The position numbers were made by a program, and so were the translations under genes. Below are positions 1 to 4,764 of a stretch of 6,926 nt of DNA, piece after piece. The notes beneath the pieces were generated by a model. It ran no database searches. It saw only the letters and a program-made list of their open reading frames with translations, and was not told the DNA's origin. This DNA comes from Bacteroidota bacterium (GTDB taxonomy: Bacteria > Zhuqueibacterota > Zhuqueibacteria > Zhuqueibacterales > Geothermadaptataceae). The stretch spans positions 1 to 6,926 of the forward strand of contig DRLW01000279.1 of the NCBI GenBank assembly GCA_011375275.1, in the 5' to 3' direction. The first letter of the stretch is position 1. Each line of letters begins with the position of its first letter.

Positions 1-4
1 GATG

Positions 5-277
5 TTAGTTTGCCATTTTCAGAAAAGCAACGATCTTTTCTGTTTCGTCAGCCGTCAGGCTGGCGCGGACACGCATGTGCATGGTTGCGGTTTCCCATTG
101 CGCATCGCTGAAAGCTTGTGGATTCGGTGCATTGTGGCAGCGAACGCAATTTTCACCCCAGAGCTGCGCGCCGAGTTTTTCCGGCTGCACGCCTTTGGTC
201 GCACAGCCAGCAGCCGTCAAAAGCGAGATACCGAAAATGAGGCCGAGTATCGATCCGGATATTTTAAGTGCTTTCAT
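5..277 (-). CDS. Small lipoprotein monoheme cytochrome c
   Basis: A 90-residue secreted electron carrier with one covalent heme, probably lipid-anchored on the periplasmic side of a membrane. Visible: basic start (MKALK), hydrophobic segment about residues 6-22, lipobox-like TAAGC with Cys25, and heme motif CVRCH at 44-48. After the heme motif there is no typical GxPxM loop; the only likely distal ligands are Met66 or Met68 in MHMRVR, followed by a C-terminal helix (TADETEKIVAFLK). This layout matches short cytochromes c of the QLWxxxCxRCHN...MHMRVR type, known to me from many Gram-negative genomes without a firm role. An upstream in-frame ATG at 292 would add MENNK, but it lacks a Shine-Dalgarno, while the ATG at 277 has GGAG nine bases away, so I start there. 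It is the last gene of the series, 169 bases after the porin. Redox partner unknown. Confidence 0.88.
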   Translation of the reverse strand: MKALKISGSILGLIFGISLLTAAGCATKGVQPEKLGAQLWGENCVRCHNAPNPQAFSDAQWETATMHMRVRASLTADETEKIVAFLKMAN

Positions 278-286
278 CTTATTATT

Positions 287-290
287 CTCC
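287..290 (-). promoter_or_regulatory. Ribosome binding site setting the start of the small cytochrome c
   Basis: GGAG on the minus strand, nine bases before the ATG at 277. It lies inside the MENNK codons of the longer reading, which has no good Shine-Dalgarno of its own, and so favours the shorter start. Confidence 0.6.
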
Positions 291-328
291 ATAACTTTTC
301 TTGTGCTGATTCATCATTTCCAGAGCAG

Positions 329-373
329 TCCCGCCTTCTTGCCCAGACAGTGTTTCCCATGCAAAAGGCGGGG
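329..373. repeat. 45-bp imperfect palindrome (element A), left flank of porin gene
   Basis: Arms CCCGCCTT (330-337) and AAGGCGGG (365-372) pair perfectly around a 27-base loop. No T-run follows on the minus strand, so it is a poor intrinsic terminator. Compared with the reverse complement of 1821-1865, it matches at 31 of 45 positions without gaps and has the same loop length, so the two look like inverted copies of one element on either side of the porin gene. Confidence 0.55.
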
Positions 374-414
374 AGCTGAAAAATCTATTCAAAAAACGCA
401 TCATGATAACCTGG

Positions 415-444
415 TGTGAACAAATGTGAAGTACAGTGTTCTCA
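415..444 (-). other. Weak stem-loop just after the porin stop
   Basis: TGTGAACA (415-422) pairs with TGTTCTCA (437-444) at seven of eight positions, with a 14-base loop. A run of six T on the minus strand lies at 391-396, 18 bases past the stem, which is too far for a standard intrinsic terminator. The same place holds a direct repeat TGTGAA-N4-TGTGAA (415-430). It may help end porin transcription; weak evidence. Confidence 0.25.
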
Positions 445-446
445 GG

Positions 447-1694
447 TCAGAATCCGATCGACCAGTGCACGAAAAAGGCGTTGCCGCTGGGTTCGCCGTG
501 TCCGCCTGCAGCTTCTTCGGCACCACCGCCGGTAAGGCCTGTGGTTCTGCCACCGCCTTCGCCGTGGTCAGCATCTGCAGCAGTATCGTTGATCTGATAC
601 GCGAACTTGATGACCGTTCTCCAGTCCAGCCAGTAGTTGAAGCCGAAAGTAATCTGGGTTTGGTCCGTTTCCCATGCAGCGCCTTCGGCCAGGGTCATGC
701 GTGAATACCGGCCGGTGAATTCGATGTTTTTCAGCACCGCATTGTCCACATAAGCCGGCTTGAGAGCAGCGCGGGCAAACCAGGCGTTGCTTTTGTTTTC
801 AAATGTATATTCCGTCGTTCCGGTCGGGTCTTCGGGTGAAATATAAGACGCATCGCTGACGCTGACCTGGTTCCACTGTGCCTTGACATCGAGCACGCTG
901 TTCAGCGCCGTCAGGTTTTTCACCATGGAGAAATCGACAGCGAGCATGGTAGCAGTGACATCAGCGTATTCAGAATCCGTATCGCCGACTTTGCCGCGCT
1001 GGCCCGAGAAGCCGATTTCGACCGAGGAATTGTTCAGGGGCAAAATACCCAGCCGGCCACCGACGGCTTTATTTTTATTGTTGTCGTTGTAATTGGCGTA
1101 ATGGAGCTGACCGCCCTCCTCTGCATCGACCATGCCCTCGTTGAGCGTCGGGCCATTGACGATATACAGAGAGTAGTTGATTTTGCCTGTTCCCATGGGC
1201 ATGCCGCCGCGCAGCTCAACGCCCATGTCTGTTGTCGGGCCAACTTGCGCGTCGTGTGTAAAACCGAGGGGATTGGTAGGCAGGCGATTGATCCAGCGCG
1301 GGTGCAGCCTGTCACCGAAAATACCGAATGGCAGCAGGAAGCGCCCGACTCTCAGGATAGCAGCTTTGCTGAGAATATAGGAGATGTTGGCGTATTCAAG
1401 CCCGACGACGGTCTGGCCATCTTCGAGTTCTACCTCAAGCTCACCTTCGAACAGGAGACGGTCTGACTGTTGCCAGAGAAAGATCGGGTTGAAGCTGCCG
1501 CCGACAAAGGAAGAACTGTTTTCATAAATTTCAAGACCGGAGTGCGCATAGCCGCGCATCATAAAGCGGCTCTTGCCCGGTTTCAGCTCATTGAGCCGGG
1601 TGGTAATTTCTGTCAGTTCATTCTCTTCCTGAGCGAACAACCCACCGCCGAGGAAAAGGAGTATGCACGTACATATCACAGCCATATTTTTCAT
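447..1694 (-). CDS. Outer-membrane beta-barrel porin-like protein
   Basis: A 415-residue secreted protein that most likely forms an outer-membrane channel. Visible: signal peptide (MKNMAVICTCILLFLGGG, probable cleavage after LFA at about residue 21); a short helical stretch (ITTRLNELKPG); then alternating polar and hydrophobic strands such as SRFMMRGYAHSGLEIY, LLFEGELEVEL, ISYILSKAAILRVGRF and MGVELRGGM; and a C-terminus HWSIGF ending in Phe, the usual barrel-assembly signal. The segment with LRVGRFLLPFGIF and the overall layout recall phosphate-selective porin (OprO/OprP)-like proteins, but the substrate cannot be read from the sequence. A Gly/His/Glu-rich stretch of about 30 residues before the last strand looks like an extended loop. 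Start: the tandem ATGs at 1697 and 1694 lie three and six bases from AAGGAG; 1694 has the better spacing, and the more upstream ATG at 1742 would spoil the signal peptide. It sits between two cytochrome c genes. Confidence 0.82.
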   Translation of the reverse strand: MKNMAVICTCILLFLGGGLFAQEENELTEITTRLNELKPGKSRFMMRGYAHSGLEIYENSSSFVGGSFNPIFLWQQSDRLLFEGELEVELEDGQTVVGLEYANISYILSKAAILRVGRFLLPFGIFGDRLHPRWINRLPTNPLGFTHDAQVGPTTDMGVELRGGMPMGTGKINYSLYIVNGPTLNEGMVDAEEGGQLHYANYNDNNKNKAVGGRLGILPLNNSSVEIGFSGQRGKVGDTDSEYADVTATMLAVDFSMVKNLTALNSVLDVKAQWNQVSVSDASYISPEDPTGTTEYTFENKSNAWFARAALKPAYVDNAVLKNIEFTGRYSRMTLAEGAAWETDQTQITFGFNYWLDWRTVIKFAYQINDTAADADHGEGGGRTTGLTGGGAEEAAGGHGEPSGNAFFVHWSIGF

Positions 1695-1700
1695 CATTAA

Positions 1701-1706
1701 CTCCTT
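1701..1706 (-). promoter_or_regulatory. Ribosome binding site of the porin gene
   Basis: AAGGAG on the minus strand, six bases before the ATG at 1694 and only three before the ATG at 1697. It rules out the far upstream in-frame ATG at 1742. Confidence 0.7.
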
Positions 1707-1790
1707 CACTAATTCATGATATACATATCCTGAAAAATCCAATATATAGAAGTTTTGTGATGCGATATATTATTTGTCCAGTTGTGCGGT
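1707..1790 (-). promoter_or_regulatory. AT-rich putative promoter region upstream of the porin gene
   Basis: This stretch is clearly richer in A and T than the surrounding DNA and directly precedes the porin gene. It contains GATAT-AC-ATATC (1718-1729), a short dyad about 24 bases upstream of the start, and several TATA-like hexamers. I cannot assign a confident -35/-10 pair: the nearest candidate is TTGGAT with TATCAT 15 bases later on the minus strand, a short spacing. A promoter here would uncouple porin expression from the copper genes upstream; this is inference. Confidence 0.3.
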
Positions 1791-1820
1791 TTTAAACTTC
1801 TGGTGGAATTTTTTCAGTCA

Positions 1821-1865
1821 TCCCGCTTTGTCCGGGTGAAACAGTATGTGAGCACAAAAGCGGGA
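1821..1865. repeat. 45-bp imperfect palindrome (element B), right flank of porin gene
   Basis: Perfect nine-base arms TCCCGCTTT (1821-1829) and AAAGCGGGA (1857-1865) around a 27-base loop. It lies just after the stop of the cytochrome c gene and before the porin promoter region. On the minus strand no T-run follows; on the plus strand it is followed by a T-rich stretch (about 1870-1880), which overlaps the end of the cytochrome gene. The reverse complement resembles element A (329-373). Confidence 0.6.
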
Positions 1866-1871
1866 ACGAAT

Positions 1872-2297
1872 TTATTTTTTAAGTTTGCGAATATAGTTGA
1901 CCAGTTCCCAGCGTTGTTTATCCTTGAGCAGCGCCTTATACGATGCCATCGGTGGTTTGCCGGTGGTCAGTTTCCAGTAAATTGCTCCGTCGCTCTGGCT
2001 CTGAACATCTTTGGATGTCAGGTCGGCCGGGCGTGGCTTGAGGGCCATGCCTGCAATACCGTCGCCTTTGCCTTTGGTCCCGTGGCAGATGGCACACATG
2101 GCATCGTAGGTTTTTTTGCCACGTTTCCACGCCTTGGCGTTATCCGCCAGCGGGTTTTTTATTTTGTCTGCAGAAGCCGGAGCGACCCATTTTTCTCCTG
2201 CAGCAGCTCCTGATGTCTTTTCTTCCGGTGTGCTTGCTGCCATGAGCAGAGCGACGGAAGCAAAAGCCATCAGCAGCAGAGAGTTTCTGCTCTTCAT
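1872..2297 (-). CDS. Secreted class I monoheme cytochrome c
   Basis: A 141-residue periplasmic electron carrier. Visible: signal peptide MKSRNSLLLMAFASVALLMA, an Ala/Glu-rich linker, then a cytochrome c domain (about residues 56-140) with the N-terminal helix AWKRGKKTYDAM, heme motif CAICH at 68-72 followed by GTKGKGDG, a probable distal ligand Met117 in GKPPMASY, and a Lys-rich C-terminal helix (RWELVNYIRKLKK). This is the standard class I layout of the cytochrome c, class I / cytochrome_CBB3 type. The mature N-terminus near MAAST has Ser where related lipoproteins often have Cys, so it is probably soluble or held only by an uncleaved signal. Start: ATG at 2297 has GGAGG eight bases upstream; the ORF's earlier ATGs at 2327 and 2312 lie before or within that site. 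Partners could be the neighbouring small cytochrome or a terminal oxidase; this is inference. Confidence 0.9.
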   Translation of the reverse strand: MKSRNSLLLMAFASVALLMAASTPEEKTSGAAAGEKWVAPASADKIKNPLADNAKAWKRGKKTYDAMCAICHGTKGKGDGIAGMALKPRPADLTSKDVQSQSDGAIYWKLTTGKPPMASYKALLKDKQRWELVNYIRKLKK

Positions 2298-2305
2298 GAT
2301 GCGAA

Positions 2306-2310
2306 CCTCC
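2306..2310 (-). promoter_or_regulatory. Ribosome binding site of the secreted cytochrome c gene
   Basis: GGAGG on the minus strand, eight bases before the ATG at 2297. It fixes the start and argues against two upstream in-frame ATGs. Confidence 0.7.
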
Positions 2311-2342
2311 ATTGATAGATAGTGCATTGTTGAATACGCTCC

Positions 2343-2376
2343 CCGCGTCTTTCCGCCAGAACAGCGGAAAGCGCGG
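2343..2376. repeat. Strong GC-rich stem-loop in the gap before the cytochrome c gene
   Basis: CTTTCCGC (2349-2356) pairs with GCGGAAAG (2364-2371) around a seven-base loop, and CCGCG/CGCGG extends the stem to 13 pairs with one bulged T (2348). It follows the stop of the NTF2-like gene by about 20 bases. No T-run follows on the minus strand, so if it acts there it is more likely a transcript-end protector or a Rho-dependent or processing site than a classic intrinsic terminator. Confidence 0.6.
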
Positions 2377-2398
2377 AGTGCAGTACGGATTGAAGGGA

Positions 2399-2854
2399 TC
2401 AGTGCTTCTTCTTCGGAATCCGGGAGGTGTGCATATGCTGAATTTTCCAGCCATCGTCCGTCTTGACGAGAACTGCGGTCACCAGGCTTTCGCCGGCAAA
2501 AGCACGTGATTTCATCTTGACGTCGATGCTGGACTTCAGGGTTGCATAGGCAACATCGCCGAAAATCCTCGGTTTGATATCACTGAATCCATATTTGATT
2601 TCTATGAATTGCTTCAGCTCAGGGCCGATGTGGTGATCGCGGTAATCGGTCCAGCCTGAGTTGACATGTCCGCCCTCGAAAATCGTGAACGCCTCGCTGG
2701 CTACCACGTGTTTTTCTATCTGGGCGATATCCTTGCTCTGAATTGCTGCTGCGTAGTTGAGCAGGGTTTTGACGACAGCATCTTTATCTGATGCCTGCAT
2801 GCCGGTGGCTACGAATGCCAGCATGGCGATGCCGAGCAGTGTTTTCTTGATCAT
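2399..2854 (-). CDS. Secreted NTF2/SnoaL-like protein of unknown function
   Basis: A 151-residue protein with signal peptide MIKKTLLGIAMLAFVATG and likely cleavage after MQA (residue 21). The mature part follows the cone-shaped NTF2/SnoaL-like (DUF4440-type) plan: first helix AVVKTLLNYAAAIQSKDIAQIEKHV, then DEAFTIFEGG-like strand (seen as SEAFTIFEGGH), a DHHIGPELKQF helix, and a run of strands ending WKIQHMHTSR. The fold call is from the pattern of helices, the GDVAYATL strand and the final GWKIxHxH signature. Histidines at 63, 74, 75, 140 and 142 could face the cavity and bind a metal or ligand, but no catalytic set is certain. Such secreted family members often sit near copper-handling genes in my recollection; function unassigned. 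Start ATG at 2854 has AGGAG four bases upstream with GGAGG next to it. Gap to the DUF2231 gene is 247 bases. Confidence 0.8.
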   Translation of the reverse strand: MIKKTLLGIAMLAFVATGMQASDKDAVVKTLLNYAAAIQSKDIAQIEKHVVASEAFTIFEGGHVNSGWTDYRDHHIGPELKQFIEIKYGFSDIKPRIFGDVAYATLKSSIDVKMKSRAFAGESLVTAVLVKTDDGWKIQHMHTSRIPKKKH

Positions 2855-2896
2855 GGTACTCCTCCATCCTTGTTTTTACCTGGTGAGAATGAGCCC

Positions 2897-2908
2897 GGAG
2901 AATTCTCC
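2897..2908. promoter_or_regulatory. Perfect 12-bp palindrome upstream of the NTF2-like gene
   Basis: GGAGAATTCTCC is perfectly self-complementary and begins 43 bases upstream of the NTF2-like start codon, where an operator could sit. It is also nested in a larger weak stem (AGCCCG at 2892-2897 with CGGGCT at 2924-2929). No known regulator is recognised. Confidence 0.3.
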
Positions 2909-2979
2909 AACTCGATGCATCTGCGGGCTTTTGTTCTTGTTTTGTCTTACCCCCGGTTCAAGGCGGCACCGATGCGAAT

Positions 2980-3003
2980 GCGGGCACGCCTGTCCGGGCC
3001 CGC
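2980..3003. repeat. Short GC-rich inverted repeat
   Basis: GCGGGC (2980-2985) pairs with GCCCGC (2998-3003) with a 12-base loop. It lies beside the longer palindrome at 3006-3050 in the same gene-free gap. Confidence 0.35.
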
Positions 3004-3005
3004 GG

Positions 3006-3050
3006 TTCATTCCGGGCGAACAGCCCTGGATCTCCACAAGCGGGAATGAG
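3006..3050. repeat. 45-bp imperfect palindrome (element C), REP-like
   Basis: TCATTCC (3007-3013) pairs with GGAATGA (3043-3049), the ends being TTCATTCCGGG and CGGGAATGAG. Its minus-strand sequence shares CCCGCTTGTG and CTGTTCGCCCGGA with the minus-strand reading of element B (CCCGCTTTTGTG and CTGTTTCACCCGGA). The span, 45 bases, is the same as A and B. TCATTCC/GGAATGA ends are typical of dispersed intergenic palindromes in many Gram-negative genomes. Confidence 0.5.
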
Positions 3051-3078
3051 TCAATGGCCTGTCTCGCCGCGGCCGGGG

Positions 3079-3121
3079 TAAAACAACGGGCGTGTTTTCA
3101 ATCAGTGCTGGTGTCCGCCCG
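3079..3121 (-). terminator. Possible weak terminator at the end of the DUF2231 gene
   Basis: On the minus strand CGGGCG (3121-3116) pairs with CGCCCG (3092-3087), with a 23-base loop that includes the stop codon, and is followed at once by TTGTTTTA. The stem is only six pairs and the loop is long, so termination is uncertain. Confidence 0.3.
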
Positions 3122-3638
3122 AATCTTCGTGAGAATGTTCTGTCGTTTCTTCGCTGCCGGCTTCCTCATGCGTTGCGGCCTGTTCCTGCATGGCTTTGAC
3201 GCCCATGCCGAATTCATAGACCAGACGGCCGCCCTTATCGGCACCGTACATCAGCATGCCGTTGACGATGAGCAGCGCAACGATGAGAAATTTGCGTGCC
3301 GCGCCTTCGCGCAGGTCTTTCAAAAACGCTACTGCCGCGGCGATGACCACCAGAATACCCGTGGTCCAGTACATGGCATCGCGATGTTCATGGACGAACT
3401 CATGCCCGGGGGCATCGTGGCCCAGACTATCGGAGGCCCACAACCCGGTGACAACCCCGGCGACAGCAGCGACAGCGCCGAGATAGAGTAACCAGGTTGC
3501 GAATTCACGAAAATTGTCTCTTTTCGTCACCACCCACAGGCCCTCGAACAGGAGGGTCAGCACGACAAGTGCGATAGGGAAGTGCACGATGAGAGGGTGA
3601 AGATTCTGTAAACTGCTGAGCCCGGGAAGCAAATCCAT
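3102..3638 (-). CDS. DUF2231 four-helix inner-membrane protein with His-rich tail
   Basis: A 178-residue integral membrane protein of the DUF2231 family (function unknown). Visible: the family signature NLHPLIVHFPIAL at residues 12-24, four hydrophobic helices at about 15-37, 48-68, 91-106 and 116-133, a His-rich loop between helices 2 and 3 (H74, H79, H83, H85 with GHEFVHEHRD), and the family's end motif GADKGGRLVYEFGMGV at 132-147. A hydrophilic tail (about 150-178) is rich in Glu and His, with H157, H168, H170, H176 and H178. The paired membrane histidines H14 and H19 plus the loop histidines would suit heme or copper ligation, but this is inference; I know no proven activity. Start ATG at 3638 has AGGAG five bases upstream. 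It follows the His-rich protein gene after 373 bases and precedes the NTF2-like gene. Confidence 0.87.
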   Translation of the reverse strand: MDLLPGLSSLQNLHPLIVHFPIALVVLTLLFEGLWVVTKRDNFREFATWLLYLGAVAAVAGVVTGLWASDSLGHDAPGHEFVHEHRDAMYWTTGILVVIAAAVAFLKDLREGAARKFLIVALLIVNGMLMYGADKGGRLVYEFGMGVKAMQEQAATHEEAGSEETTEHSHEDSGGHQH

Positions 3639-3787
3639 ATCAGCTCCTGGATAATGTGTGAAAGGTTCCGGCGCCGGCGAGGAAAACCGGCGTGCGCCTA
3701 CGGCCTGTTTTCATGCAGGCAAAGCACACCTTCATCCGGGTATCCAGCTAACTCAGCAAACCGGGTCCGGCTCAGATACCGGCATGT

Positions 3788-3822
3788 GTCAATCCGGCCA
3801 GGCGAAGCGCCGTGCCGGAATC
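3788..3822. repeat. REP-like stem-loop (element E)
   Basis: TCCGGC (3793-3798) pairs with GCCGGA (3814-3819), and GGCG (3801-3804) pairs with CGCC (3808-3811) around an AAG loop, with a 2x2 internal mismatch. The flanks GTCAATCC and GGAATC resemble the GTCATTCC/GGAATGAC ends of other palindromes in this window. Confidence 0.5.
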
Positions 3823-3834
3823 TCATCTTTTCTG

Positions 3835-3911
3835 GCACGTGCCTGAGTCCGGGAGATCCCGGTCTTCCCCTGAGGGGAAACCGGAATGACCGTTCTGGAG
3901 CAGGCACGTGC
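3835..3911. repeat. Nested inverted repeats with CACGTG arms (element D inside)
   Basis: Outer arms GCACGTGCCTG (3835-3845) and CAGGCACGTGC (3901-3911) are exact reverse complements. Inside lie the imperfect palindrome CCGGGAGATCCCGG (3849-3862) and a stem CCGGT-TTCCCC / GGGGAA-ACCGG (3859-3884, one bulged C, loop TGA). These two share bases, so they would form mutually exclusive structures. Minus-strand reading begins GGTCATTCCGG, like element C. No T-run follows on either strand. Confidence 0.55.
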
Positions 3912-4011
3912 TGTTGTCACACGGTCTGGTTGAAAAAAAGCAACCATGCTGAGTTAAGTGGATAACCAGAACACCTTCAGGTCCCGTGACAGCGCCGGAT
4001 GAACTGCCGGA

Positions 4012-4704
4012 TTAATGATCGTGGCTGTGTTCTTTTTTGCCTTTTTTGTGGCCACCATCTTTATGCATGCCGCCCATCATGCTCATCATTTTGCTGTTTT
4101 TAGCCGTGAAAGTGGCTTCTTTCTCGCGTGAGCCGGGCAGGCCTTTGAGGGTGAAGGTCGCCTTTACCTCGCCGGGTTTGACGCCGTCGAGATCGACTTT
4201 GGCCATGAAGTGATTCTGATCAGCCATCTTTTTGTGCATGGCCTTCATCATCTCTTTGTTCATGCCTTTCATGCCCTTCTTGTGGTCATGATCGCCGTCT
4301 TTTTTGTGCTCATGGCCGCCTTCTTTCTTGTGCTCATGGTCACCGTCTTTTTTGTGTTTCATCTTGTGCTCGCCGTCCTTATGCATGTCTTTCATCTTAG
4401 CGACATCCATGAACTTGAGCTCTTTGGTTTCGCTCTTTCCGCCTTTGAACTTAAAAGTAACCTCGCCGGTGACGCCTTTGGCATCGAGAGGATTCTGCTT
4501 GCCGTCATAGACATACACCATGACGTGGTTCGGCATCCAGACAACCTCGAAGTGGTGCTCTTTGCTCATGACAACTTCACCGCCATGCTTCTCGGCGCGT
4601 TCGTGGGAATGGCCTGCTTTTTCCTGAGAAAAGACAGGGGATACACTCATGGCTGCGAACAGAGTCGCTGCGAACAGCGCAGTAAAAAGGGATTTCGTTT
4701 TCAT
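4012..4704 (-). CDS. Secreted His/Met-rich putative copper/silver-binding protein
   Basis: A 230-residue secreted protein of no family I can name. Signal peptide MKTKSLFTALFAATLFAAM with likely cleavage near VFSQ (residue 27). The mature part shows: a HSH/KH metal-binding start (32-40); a beta-rich segment about 42-98 (HHFEVVW, VMVYVYDGKQNPLDAKGV, GEVTFKFKGGK); a Lys/His/Asp insert at 103-160 with tandem eight-residue units (KKDGDHEH, KKEGGHEH, KKDGDHDH) and Met-rich MKGMNKEMMKAMHKKM; further strands 164-201 (VKPGEVKATFTLKGLPG); and a Met/His tail (MMSMMGGMHKDGGHKKG) ending HSHDH. It has about 22 His, about 20 Met and no Cys. I infer a periplasmic metal buffer or carrier beside the CusA-type pump. 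Start: ATGs at 4707 and 4704 lie five and eight bases from AGGAG; a longer frame to 4809 adds a Pro/Ala-rich stretch with no secretory logic. Confidence 0.82.
   Translation of the reverse strand: MKTKSLFTALFAATLFAAMSVSPVFSQEKAGHSHERAEKHGGEVVMSKEHHFEVVWMPNHVMVYVYDGKQNPLDAKGVTGEVTFKFKGGKSETKELKFMDVAKMKDMHKDGEHKMKHKKDGDHEHKKEGGHEHKKDGDHDHKKGMKGMNKEMMKAMHKKMADQNHFMAKVDLDGVKPGEVKATFTLKGLPGSREKEATFTAKNSKMMSMMGGMHKDGGHKKGKKEHSHDH
4279..4350 (-). repeat. Three in-frame 24-bp tandem repeats in the His-rich gene
   Basis: Units 4279-4302, 4303-4326 and 4327-4350 are in the same codon phase and each encodes K-K-(D/E)-G-(D/G)-H-(D/E)-H. Further degenerate units border them (HKMKHKKDG on one side). Differences between units are mostly single bases that keep the His and Lys positions. 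A coding repeat of this kind can gain or lose units by slippage. Confidence 0.8.
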
Positions 4705-4712
4705 CATTACAT

Positions 4713-4717
4713 CTCCT
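4713..4717 (-). promoter_or_regulatory. Ribosome binding site of the His-rich protein gene
   Basis: AGGAG on the minus strand, five bases before the ATG at 4707 and eight before the ATG at 4704. It shows the gene starts here and not at the in-frame ATG at 4809. Confidence 0.65.
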
Positions 4718-4764
4718 GATATGTGTGATTGTGCTGCTGGAGCCGGCCCGGCACTGACAGGCGA

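Larger units (their letters stand above)
3639..4011. other. 373-base gene-free gap filled with inverted repeats
   Basis: I see no credible gene on either strand. Open frames on the plus strand have no signal peptide, domain or Shine-Dalgarno and run through the palindromes. The gap holds a 10-bp palindrome CCGGCGCCGG (3668-3677), a weak inverted repeat CCGG-G-TATC/GATA-CCGG (3736-3744 with 3775-3782), stem-loops at 3793-3819 and 3859-3884, an 11-bp inverted repeat pair at 3835-3845 and 3901-3911, and a small hairpin TGGTTG/CAACCA at 3927-3946 with an A-rich loop. The pattern fits an accumulation of REP-like palindromes, possibly with transcript-processing roles. Confidence 0.6.

Noticed and set aside
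2892..2945. Plus-strand terminator-like stem AGCCCG/CGGGCT followed by T-rich sequence
   Set aside because: No plus-strand gene precedes it, and the stem is only six pairs around a long loop, so a plus-strand terminator has nothing to terminate.
2757..3491. Long plus-strand open frame of 244 codons
   Set aside because: It runs opposite to two well-supported minus-strand genes and an intergenic gap, has no Shine-Dalgarno or domain, and is rich in Cys and Arg as expected from antisense translation of GC-rich coding DNA.
3654..3965. Plus-strand open frame of 103 codons in the long gap
   Set aside because: No signal peptide, domain or good ribosome site; its translation follows the palindromic repeats.
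4279..4350. Regular 24-bp repeats that might suggest a CRISPR array
   Set aside because: Units are directly adjacent without spacers, in codon phase and inside a secreted-protein gene, so they are coding repeats.
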